This document shows, piece by piece, positions 7,054 through 13,485 of a DNA stretch of 21,649 nt. The first letter of the stretch is position 1, and each line of letters starts with the position of its first letter. The notes under the pieces were generated by a model, which searched no databases, had not been told where the DNA came from, and worked only from the letters and a program-made list of their open reading frames with translations. A program made the position numbers and the translations under genes. Origin of the DNA: DALYDP01 sp964541635 (GTDB lineage Bacteria; Patescibacteriota; Gracilibacteria; Peribacterales; Peribacteraceae); assembly GCA_964541635.1 (NCBI GenBank), contig CAZIQM010000015.1, positions 1 through 21,649 of the forward strand, given 5' to 3'.

Positions 7054-9666
7054 TCAGGACACCGCGACGGTCGCGCGCTCCTCGAGGTCGACCAGGAGCA
7101 CCGCGTCGAGCCCCACGGTGACGTCGAGCGCGCTCGGGAGGTCGAGGGTCACGCGCACGGGCACGTTGCGCTTGTCGCGCGTGGACCACTGCGCGAGCGA
7201 GTAGTTCAACGGGACGGGCTGGTTCGTGCGGCGGTCGATGAGCAGGATGCCGGGACACGCGTCACCGCGGGCGTAGGACGGATCCGCGGAGAACGACGCC
7301 CGGAGCCTGCGCCTGCGCGCGTCGTAGGAGAACGACTCGACGCGGAGGCCCTCATGCGAGGCGACCCTCGAGGGCGCGGCGATGAACGTGCCGAGGCCGG
7401 CGTACCAACCCGTGCGGTCCACCATGCCCCAGGGACGCCACACGCGGGCGGCGAGGATCCAGAAGCCTTGGGGCAGCATGCGGTAGGCGGCGGTCCAGAG
7501 CTTCACCGCGCCCCTCGCGCGGTCCTTTTCGGGGAACCACGAGGCGAACATCTCCCAGATTTTCCTGAAGCGGTAGACGAAGCGGCCGCCTCCCCCGCGG
7601 CGCGGCAACGGCAGCCAGGATTTCACCGTGCGCCACAGGGCGCTGCGGAGCTTGGCCTCGGTGAACATCGAACTCGCGACGATTGTTCCGTCCGACACGG
7701 ACGCCGTGAACCGCAGGCGGTCGAGCGGCACCGGGAACGCGGTGATTTCGAATTGGCACTCCTTCGATTCCAAGACGAGCGTACCGTCCTTGTAGGAACC
7801 GCCGAACGCGAAGTGGAACGACCGCGGCACCGGGATGCCCGCGACGGGTTCGCCGTCTGGACCGATGCCGAATTTCTGGACGCCCCACGCGATCACCGCG
7901 CCGGTCGCGGGATCGAAACGGACGATCTCGACGTCGATCGCGAGGCTCGCGATGCCGATTTGGTCGAAGCTCGGCACGATCGCGGGCACGTAGATCGACA
8001 TTTGCTCGATCCGGAAGCGCTTGCCGAGGACGGGCGTCGGGGCGCGGACGGGCGACACCTCGACCGCGAACGTCGTCTCGAAGCGGTGGACGTTTCCTCC
8101 CGCGCGGTACGACATCGCCAGCGTCACGGCGTGCCGGCCCGGCTCGGGCGGGCGCGTGGGCAACAGGTTCACCTGCGAACCGTCGGGCGTGACGAGCACG
8201 CCGTACGGCGCTTCGGCGGGCAGCGTGGCCCGGACCGACGTGGGATCGATCTCCGCGGGAAGGGTCCTCCCCGCTTCGCGGTGCACCACCCGAAGCGACA
8301 CCGTGTCGGCGGGGGCGACCGCGATGGGCGCGGCGTGCGCGGTGACGGTCGACACGACGCCGCCGACGGACACGGGATACAGGAACGATCCCCTCTCGGG
8401 ATACGGCGACGGCGGGCGCACCGAGAACCCGGGAACGCCTTCGTGGGTGCGGGCAACGGTGTAGGGCACGTAGACGACGTCGCCGTTCGCGGACGCGGTC
8501 GCGATGCCGTGGCGGCCCAGCGCGATCGAGGCGTTGATGTTGCAGTACTGGGCGCGCTCCGGACCGGCGGGCAGCGTGTCGTAGCTCCACCGGCAGGTTC
8601 CGTCGGGTTCGAACGCGTAGAGCATGCCCGTGCCACTGCCGACGTACGCGAGGAACGGATGCGTTCCGTCGGGATCGGGACCGAGCGACACGCTGCAGCG
8701 CACGCAGTCGCCGGTGTAGTAGGACCACCGGACCGACCTGGTCGCGGGATCGATGCAGTAGATGTTGCCGTCGGAGGATCCCAAGTAGAGCAAGCCGTCG
8801 TCGTCGACGGAAGGCGTGCCGTAGACGGGGCCGCCCGTTTCCATCGACCACCGCACGCGTCCGTTCGACGGATCGAGCGCGTAGAGTTTCCGGTCGAAAC
8901 TGGCGACGTACAGCGTGCCGTCGGGCGCGAGCATCGGCGACGAGACGACGAAGTTCTTCATGTTGCGCGTCCACTTCACCTTCCCGGTGTGCATGTCGAA
9001 CGCGTAGAGGTGGAAGTCGAACGACACGAGGTACGCCGTGCCGTCTGGACCGAAACACGCCGCCGTCCACACGCAGCACCCCGTGAGCGTTTTCCAGCGG
9101 ATCTTCCCGGTGGGATCGATCGCGTAGACGTGGAAGTCGTCGCAACCGGCGTAGACCCATCCGTTCGGTCCGACCACGGCGTTGCCCTCCCACCAGTAGA
9201 TGGTGCTGGGGCTGAAGTGCGACTCTTCCTTCAACAGGTCGAGGTGCCACCGCTCTGTGCCGTCGGGCGCGAACGAGTAGAGCCCGTTGCCGCTGGGGAC
9301 GTAAATCGAACCGTCCTCCCCGATGGTCGACGCGGAGTCGATCACCTCGCCGACGTCTTTCGTCCATTTCACGGCGTTCGCGATCGGGTCCAACGCGTAG
9401 AACACGTGGTCGGCGGAACCGACGTAGACCGTTTCGTCGGCGCCGATGACGGGCGTCGAAAAAATGGCGTTGCCGGTGCGGAAGTGCCGGATGCCGAGGT
9501 CGTCGCGGAACTCGGGTGAGACCTGCATGCGGCCACGGTTGCGGAAATCGCCGCGCATGGACGTCCACGGCGCGGTGCGCACGCTGTCTTTGGCGCGTTG
9601 CCCGGCGACGCGTTCGAAGACGTCGGCGGGGGTGGGGCCGGTGGCGATCTCGGCGGGGTGCGGCAT
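7054..9666 (-). CDS. Large PQQ-like beta-propeller protein with unrecognised C-terminal half
   Basis: The 870-aa product opens with about 45 residues lacking a signal peptide. It then has seven clear PQQ-type blades and a weaker eighth between roughly residues 70 and 410. Typical blades are VYVGSADHVFYALDP, VYAGCDDFHVYAIDPTGKIR, LYVASFDRKLYALDP and LYLGSSDGNIYCIDPATRSV, each ending in a Trp-bearing strand. Several Cys residues cluster in the blades (TGCCVW, TGDCVRCSV). Residues 440-560 look like an Ig-type beta region. From about 560 to the end I recognise nothing; the region is rich in beta-strand pattern and Trp (FWILAARVWRPWGMVDRTGW). Such propellers bind PQQ or act as scaffolds; enzymatic PQQ residues cannot be asserted. 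It heads a minus-strand unit with pgsA and the CarS-like gene. The start is uncertain: there is no Shine-Dalgarno site and M37 is possible. Confidence 0.85.
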   Translation of the reverse strand: MPHPAEIATGPTPADVFERVAGQRAKDSVRTAPWTSMRGDFRNRGRMQVSPEFRDDLGIRHFRTGNAIFSTPVIGADETVYVGSADHVFYALDPIANAVKWTKDVGEVIDSASTIGEDGSIYVPSGNGLYSFAPDGTERWHLDLLKEESHFSPSTIYWWEGNAVVGPNGWVYAGCDDFHVYAIDPTGKIRWKTLTGCCVWTAACFGPDGTAYLVSFDFHLYAFDMHTGKVKWTRNMKNFVVSSPMLAPDGTLYVASFDRKLYALDPSNGRVRWSMETGGPVYGTPSVDDDGLLYLGSSDGNIYCIDPATRSVRWSYYTGDCVRCSVSLGPDPDGTHPFLAYVGSGTGMLYAFEPDGTCRWSYDTLPAGPERAQYCNINASIALGRHGIATASANGDVVYVPYTVARTHEGVPGFSVRPPSPYPERGSFLYPVSVGGVVSTVTAHAAPIAVAPADTVSLRVVHREAGRTLPAEIDPTSVRATLPAEAPYGVLVTPDGSQVNLLPTRPPEPGRHAVTLAMSYRAGGNVHRFETTFAVEVSPVRAPTPVLGKRFRIEQMSIYVPAIVPSFDQIGIASLAIDVEIVRFDPATGAVIAWGVQKFGIGPDGEPVAGIPVPRSFHFAFGGSYKDGTLVLESKECQFEITAFPVPLDRLRFTASVSDGTIVASSMFTEAKLRSALWRTVKSWLPLPRRGGGGRFVYRFRKIWEMFASWFPEKDRARGAVKLWTAAYRMLPQGFWILAARVWRPWGMVDRTGWYAGLGTFIAAPSRVASHEGLRVESFSYDARRRRLRASFSADPSYARGDACPGILLIDRRTNQPVPLNYSLAQWSTRDKRNVPVRVTLDLPSALDVTVGLDAVLLVDLEERATVAVS

Positions 9667-9732
9667 GCGGGGAGGAACGATGCGCTTCTTCTATAGGCCA
9701 GAACGCCGCTCGGGACGACGTCGCTAGACTAG

Positions 9733-10152
9733 ATGACGAAGAAGCGGCACAATCTTTACCGCTCCATGAAGCGAACAAACCGATTCCTCCGGCGTTCCAA
9801 GATTTCCGACAAGCGTTTCCGGACGTTCCTGCGGTGGTTCGCCGCGGGCCTGACGGCGTCGGACGTGGCACGGAAGATGAAGTTGAACCGCAACACGGTG
9901 AACAAACTGTCCCATCTCGTGCGCCAGCGCATCGCGGAAGAGTGCGAGACCGGCGAGGCGGCGGCCGTCCGCATAAGGGCGGGGGCGCGCTTTTGGCGCT
10001 ACGTGAAACTGCGGGCGGGCCGCCTGAAGCGCATCCACAAACACCGCGCGCACCTCCACCTGAAGGAAAGCGAATGGCGCTACGCGAACAGGAAGAAAGA
10101 CGTCTACGCGGCGCTCCTCGCGATCGTCCGCAAGCGCCCGTTGAAAGGCTGA
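9733..10152 (+). CDS. Transposase-derived DNA-binding protein: IS1595-type ends without the catalytic core
   Basis: The 139-aa product resembles the two ends of IS1595/IS1016-family transposases joined together. Residues 28-66 (FLRWFAAGLTASDVARKMK, then LNRNTVNKLSHLVRQRI) match the N-terminal helix-turn-helix of that family. Residues 86-139 (ARFWRYVKLRAGRLKRIHK, then HLHLKESEWRYANRKKDVY and LLAIVRKRPL) match its extreme C-terminus. The roughly 100-120 residues that normally lie between, with the catalytic aspartates, are absent, yet the frame is intact. It therefore cannot transpose by itself and is either a remnant or a domesticated DNA-binding protein. It is very basic. ATG 9766 (M12) is an alternative start that fits better with TAGACT (9725-9730) as a -10. 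The gene is divergent from the propeller gene. I saw no terminal inverted repeats. Confidence 0.72.
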   Translation: MTKKRHNLYRSMKRTNRFLRRSKISDKRFRTFLRWFAAGLTASDVARKMKLNRNTVNKLSHLVRQRIAEECETGEAAAVRIRAGARFWRYVKLRAGRLKRIHKHRAHLHLKESEWRYANRKKDVYAALLAIVRKRPLKG

Positions 10153-10180
10153 GCCGCGCGACGTGCTACACTCCGGCTTC

Positions 10181-11092
10181 ATGCGGCGCGTCCTCGTCGT
10201 CTTCAACCCGATCTCCGGCCTCGCGTTCCTGCGTCCGTCCCGCGCGCGTATCCGCACGGCGATGGAGCGGCACGGCGTGCGCGTCACCTGGGTCGAAACG
10301 GCGAAAACGGTCAACGACGACCTGTGGCAGGCGGTCCGCAAACCCTTCGACCGGGTCGTGGTCATCGGCGGCGACGGCACCGTCCGCGAAGTGGCGGAGC
10401 TGCTCGTGGAAGCGGGCATGAAAACGCCGTTGGCGATCATCGGCATGGGGACGGGCAACATGCTCGCCTCCTCGCTCGGCATTCCCCTCTTCCCGCTCGA
10501 ACGCGCCATCGACTTCGCCGTCAACGCGCCCGCGTCCGCCATCGACGTGCTGCTCGTGAACGGCAAACGGGTGTGCCTGATCGGCGCGGGCCAAGGGTAC
10601 GACGCGCTCTTCATCCAAGGGGCGCCGCGCGACCTGAAACGCCGCATCGGTTCGCTCGCCTACATTTTGTCCTTCGCGCGGACGTTCCTCCCCTACCGCT
10701 CGCGCCGTTACACGATCGTCGTCGACGGCGTGCGGCACCAAACGATCGGCAAACTGGTCCTGGCGATCAACGTCTTCAGCATCGTCGGCGTGCCGATCGA
10801 GCGGGCGGTCTCCGCCCACGACGGATGGATCGACGTGTTCGTCCTGAACCCGCGGACGATCTGGGAAATACTGTGGACCGGGCTGGCGCTCGTCGCCCGG
10901 TGGCCGCGCACGGCGATTCCGCGCCTGCAGGCCTTCCGCTGCAAGCGCGTTTCGATCCGCCAACGCAAGGGCAGGAACGTGCAAATCGACGGGGAGGTCT
11001 ACCCCGACAAGCATTTGGACATCGAAATCCTGCCCGGCGCGCTGCGCTTGGTGCACCGCAAGCCGTTCGACGGACCGTACAAGCTTGCGTAA
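10181..11092 (+). CDS. Diacylglycerol kinase family lipid kinase
   Basis: This 303-aa cytosolic protein has the DAGK catalytic fold: an N-terminal VLVVFNPISG strand, the nucleotide-binding GGDGT motif at residues 63-67 (VVVIGGDGTVREV), and GMGTGNMLASSLGIP at 88-102. A C-terminal beta-sandwich includes NVQIDGEVYPDKHLDIEILP, the usual last domain of DgkB/YegS/sphingosine-kinase relatives. The family phosphorylates diacylglycerol or related lipids with ATP. A role in recycling diacylglycerol to phosphatidate, upstream of the CarS-like enzyme and PgsA, is inference. The start at ATG 10181 gives MRRVLVVFNP, the expected N-terminus; the frame opens at 10163 with extra residues. TACACT (10167-10172) ends 8 nt before the ATG, pointing to a leaderless transcript. 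The FMN reductase gene follows after 12 nt. Confidence 0.9.
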   Translation: MRRVLVVFNPISGLAFLRPSRARIRTAMERHGVRVTWVETAKTVNDDLWQAVRKPFDRVVVIGGDGTVREVAELLVEAGMKTPLAIIGMGTGNMLASSLGIPLFPLERAIDFAVNAPASAIDVLLVNGKRVCLIGAGQGYDALFIQGAPRDLKRRIGSLAYILSFARTFLPYRSRRYTIVVDGVRHQTIGKLVLAINVFSIVGVPIERAVSAHDGWIDVFVLNPRTIWEILWTGLALVARWPRTAIPRLQAFRCKRVSIRQRKGRNVQIDGEVYPDKHLDIEILPGALRLVHRKPFDGPYKLA

Positions 11093-11104
11093 CATGCGGC
11101 CGAC

Positions 11105-11779
11105 ATGAAGATCGCGTGCATCGTCGGCGGGCTCAACGATCCCAGCAACAGCGAAACGCTGGCGCGGGCTTTCCTCGAGGGCGCGGCCAAGGCGGGCGCG
11201 GAGACGCGGCTCATCCTGCTGCGCGGGAAGACGATCGAACCGTTCACGCTCCAGAACTACGAACCCGGCATGCGCGTGGAGCCCGATTTCAAGGAGATCC
11301 AAGACGCCATCGAATGGTGCGACGGCTTCGTGATGGCATCGCCCATCTGGAACTTCGGCATCCCCGCGAACCTGAAGAACGTGATCGACCGCTGCGGGAC
11401 TTTCGGCCTCGACGCCGAAACGCGCACGGTGGGCCAGTGGGGCGGGAAACCGTTCTACTTGCTCTTCACCGGGGGCGCGCCGCACGCGGCCTGGACCGGC
11501 CTCTTCCACAAAACGACGAGCTTCGTCCCCACGGCGCTCCAATACTTCGGCGGCGTGCACGTGGGTTCCCACTTCGAACCCCGTTGCATGACCGCGAAGG
11601 GCGTCTTCGGATTGGTGGTCGATAAGCGACCCGAATCGCTCGCGGCCGTCCGCACCAAAGGACGCGAGTTCACGCTCCTCGTGCAGCAGCATGCCGAAAC
11701 GGGCATGCTCCCCTTCCGATTGCGCGCCAAACGCCGCTACTACCAGATCGGACAGTACATCCAGAGGAAATTCCTCTGA
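11105..11779 (+). CDS. NADPH-dependent FMN reductase / flavodoxin-fold NAD(P)H oxidoreductase
   Basis: The 224-aa product has a flavodoxin-like fold. The N-terminal strand IACIVGGL and NDPSNSETLARAF form the phosphate-binding loop for FMN. ASPIWNFGIPANLKNVIDR (residues 78-96) is the family hallmark, where the Pro-Ile-Trp/Tyr-Asn-Phe segment contacts the isoalloxazine ring. GGKPFYLLFTGGAPHAAW near 120 is the second flavin loop. The C-terminal 40 residues are basic (RLRAKRRYYQIGQYIQRKF) and longer than in minimal family members. The natural substrate (FMN, quinone or azo compound) cannot be read from sequence. It probably forms a unit with the lipid kinase 12 nt upstream; TAACAT (11090-11095) ends 9 nt before its ATG. 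The 3' end lies in a near-perfect palindrome (11762-11778). Confidence 0.85.
   Translation: MKIACIVGGLNDPSNSETLARAFLEGAAKAGAETRLILLRGKTIEPFTLQNYEPGMRVEPDFKEIQDAIEWCDGFVMASPIWNFGIPANLKNVIDRCGTFGLDAETRTVGQWGGKPFYLLFTGGAPHAAWTGLFHKTTSFVPTALQYFGGVHVGSHFEPRCMTAKGVFGLVVDKRPESLAAVRTKGREFTLLVQQHAETGMLPFRLRAKRRYYQIGQYIQRKFL
11762..11778. repeat. Palindrome over the FMN reductase stop codon
   Basis: CAGAGGAAATTCCTCTG is perfectly symmetric around one central base and overlaps the TGA at 11777-11779. A related TTTCCTCT lies at about 11800-11807 and could pair with the left arm instead. It may contribute to termination between the convergent genes, but it has no loop and no good T tract. Confidence 0.35.
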
Positions 11780-11827
11780 ACACATTCGTTGATCGGATTT
11801 TTCCTCTAACAGAAGGGCTGTAACGAA

Positions 11828-12244
11828 TCAGCGATCCAAATATTTTTGCAACGCCGACATCGGCTTGGGCGGTTCGCGCTCGGGAGCTGGCGCGGCGCTG
11901 CGGTCGGTTGTCTCCGGCTGCGGCTTCTTCGCCATGCGATGGTGTCTGTGCACGTTCAGGAAACGGCGGTAGCCCCCTTCGCCGTTTTCCAGGAAGTGCG
12001 CCACGCGGGTGACGGTGGTCGTGCTGGCACCGGTTTCCTTCGCGATCTGCCGGTAGCTCAATCCCTTCCCGAGGAGGCGGGCGACTTCGAGGCGTTCGCT
12101 CCAAGCCTGCAATTCACTGAGGGTGGCGACGTCGCGGAGGAAGTTCTCCATGTCCTCGTCGGTCTTGCAGGAGCGCAGCGCCGTGCAAAGGGTCCTGAAC
12201 CAGGGCTCCTTGTGCCAGCTGTCTTCGGTGAAACGTCGTTTCAT
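11828..12244 (-). CDS. TrpR-like transcriptional regulator, YerC/YecD family
   Basis: The 138-aa product matches the YerC/YecD branch of the TrpR superfamily. Helices near residues 15-60 include LCTALRSCKTDEDMENFLRD and TLSELQAWSERLEVARLLGK. The helix-turn-helix follows at 61-85 (LSYRQIAKETGASTTTVTRV), with AHFLENGEGGYRRFL after it; this Glu-Gly-Gly-Tyr segment is typical of the family. A Pro/Lys-rich tail of about 35 residues extends beyond the usual end. No tryptophan-sensing role should be assumed; the target of the family is poorly known. It is transcribed away from the M23 peptidase gene across a 128-bp AT-rich gap with overlapping divergent promoters, so it may regulate itself or its neighbour. 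TAGCAT (12254-12259) ends 9 nt before the ATG, and no Shine-Dalgarno sequence is seen. Confidence 0.9.
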   Translation of the reverse strand: MKRRFTEDSWHKEPWFRTLCTALRSCKTDEDMENFLRDVATLSELQAWSERLEVARLLGKGLSYRQIAKETGASTTTVTRVAHFLENGEGGYRRFLNVHRHHRMAKKPQPETTDRSAAPAPEREPPKPMSALQKYLDR

Positions 12245-12322
12245 GGGCTCTTGATGCTACGCCGCCGGGGGCATCCGTACCAGCGTACTGTCACATAAAA
12301 CCGCTCTTTTCCCCTATTTGTG

Positions 12323-12350
12323 ATTATGCAATTTATTGATAAATAATCAA
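12323..12350 (-). promoter_or_regulatory. Possible promoter toward the yerC-like gene
   Basis: On the minus strand, TTGATT (complement of 12345-12350) is followed after 16 nt by CATAAT (complement of 12323-12328). The leader to ATG 12244 would be about 70 nt. Its -35 is the right arm of the inverted repeat at 12336-12350. A second possible -10, TAGCAT, lies much nearer the gene. Confidence 0.5.
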
Positions 12351-12364
12351 TTTTATAGTATAAT
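12336..12364 (+). promoter_or_regulatory. Strong sigma-70-type promoter of the M23 peptidase gene, leaderless
   Basis: TTGATA (12336-12341), a 17-nt spacer and a perfect TATAAT (12359-12364) form the best promoter in the window. The expected start point is about 12371, two bases before ATG 12373, so the mRNA should be essentially leaderless. The inverted repeat TTGATAAATAATCAA (12336-12350) covers the -35 and is a candidate operator. Confidence 0.82.
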
Positions 12365-12372
12365 AATAGGAA

Positions 12373-13425
12373 ATGAACAAACACATACAACAGCTCTGGG
12401 AGATGCCGAAAGGGCCCGTATTCGCGGCCTTGGGGTGGTTCGTGACGGGCTCGATCGCCGGCTTCCTCCTCGGGCACCAACCCTCGATCCCCCGGGCATG
12501 CACCGCCCCCCAGCTCCGGGCGCACTTCCTCGAACGCCAACTCGCCTTCGAGACCTCGGGCTTCCGTTCGTCGTCGTCCGAAACCCTGCGTGCGGCCGCC
12601 CCCGAAGAACCCGAGGCCGTTCCGTCGTCGGCATCGTCGGTTTCGTCCGCCGCGTCGTCCGTCGCATCGACGGCATCGACGTCGTCGGCATCCAGCGCAT
12701 CCGAGAGCGTTTCGGCATCCAGTTCCAGCGAGAGCATCGCACCGGTCCCGGAGGACTTCCCCGCCTTCGATCATGCGGTCTATCCGGTGAGCAGGGTCCC
12801 GAACTGGGGCGCGATGAAAACACCGGCCGAATGGAACCGCGACTACGACGGCATGGACCGCAAGGAGTTCGTGCGCATCCCGCGCTACGACCTCGAGGAC
12901 CTCACGACGCCGATGGCGCAGATCCTCAAGAAGCGCGACGACCCGGAGAGCGTCAGGCTCATCACCGAGAAGCTCTTCTACTCCACGCGCTTCTTCGGCA
13001 GCTACGACACCGACGCGGGCGAATTCACGGGCGACCACGCCGGCATCGACCTCAAGCTGCCGACGGGCACCCCCGTCGTGAGCGTCGCGGGCGGCAGGGT
13101 GAACGCCGTGATCCGGGAAGAATCTGGCCTGGGCCTTCACGTGATCATCGAACACCGCCTGGGCGGAGAGACGTACTACTCGATCTACGGCCACCTGAGC
13201 GCCGTGGGCGTGCGCGAAGGGCAAGACCTCTCCGCCGGGGCGTACGTCGGCGCCGTGGGCTCCACGGGACGCTCCTCGGCCCCGCACCTACACCTCCAGA
13301 TCGACCTCGGCGGCCCCGGCGAGGACCCGCACGCCGTCTATTGGCCCGGCGTCGTGCCGACGCGCGAGGAAGCGGCCGCGCACACCGTGCATCCGCTGAC
13401 CTTCATCGAGAGCCATCGCCTCTAA
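12373..13425 (+). CDS. Membrane-anchored M23 family metallopeptidase with serine-rich linker
   Basis: The 350-aa protein has a short cytoplasmic N-terminus and a membrane anchor at about residues 15-34. A Ser/Ala-rich linker (about 66-122) contains SSASSVSSAASSVAST. After a spacer domain comes the LytM/M23 catalytic domain at about 205-320. Zinc and catalytic residues are visible: H222 and D226 in GDHAGIDL, H274 in YGHLS, and H305 and H307 in HLHLQID. M23 enzymes cut peptide bonds in peptidoglycan; with all residues present it is probably active, outside the cytoplasmic membrane. The serine linker resembles those in the convergent surface protein, suggesting both cross the wall in the same way. 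The gene has a perfect TATAAT promoter ending 8 nt before the ATG. Confidence 0.93.
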   Translation: MNKHIQQLWEMPKGPVFAALGWFVTGSIAGFLLGHQPSIPRACTAPQLRAHFLERQLAFETSGFRSSSSETLRAAAPEEPEAVPSSASSVSSAASSVASTASTSSASSASESVSASSSSESIAPVPEDFPAFDHAVYPVSRVPNWGAMKTPAEWNRDYDGMDRKEFVRIPRYDLEDLTTPMAQILKKRDDPESVRLITEKLFYSTRFFGSYDTDAGEFTGDHAGIDLKLPTGTPVVSVAGGRVNAVIREESGLGLHVIIEHRLGGETYYSIYGHLSAVGVREGQDLSAGAYVGAVGSTGRSSAPHLHLQIDLGGPGEDPHAVYWPGVVPTREEAAAHTVHPLTFIESHRL

Positions 13426-13430
13426 GATCG

Positions 13431-13481
13431 AAAACGGCGGCCTCCGTGGGAGACCGCCGCTTCGTGTTCCCCGTTCGGGGA
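13431..13481. terminator. Bidirectional terminator region between the M23 and surface protein genes
   Basis: CGGCGG (13435-13440) pairs with CCGCCG (13454-13459), extended inward by CTCC/GGAG with one mismatch. The minus-strand side is followed by GTTTTC, suiting the surface protein gene. A second hairpin, CCCC-GTTC-GGGG, sits at 13470-13481. Confidence 0.65.
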
Positions 13482-13485
13482 GGGA

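Noticed and set aside
7354..9519. 721-codon plus-strand ORF and 839-codon minus-strand ORF over the propeller gene
   Set aside because: Both are Arg/Gly/His-rich low-complexity shadows; the 870-aa frame has clear PQQ-like blades.
10166..11785. 539-codon minus-strand and 433-codon plus-strand ORFs over the lipid kinase and FMN reductase
   Set aside because: The true plus-strand frames carry GGDGT and the FMN reductase motif; the others are biased-composition shadows.
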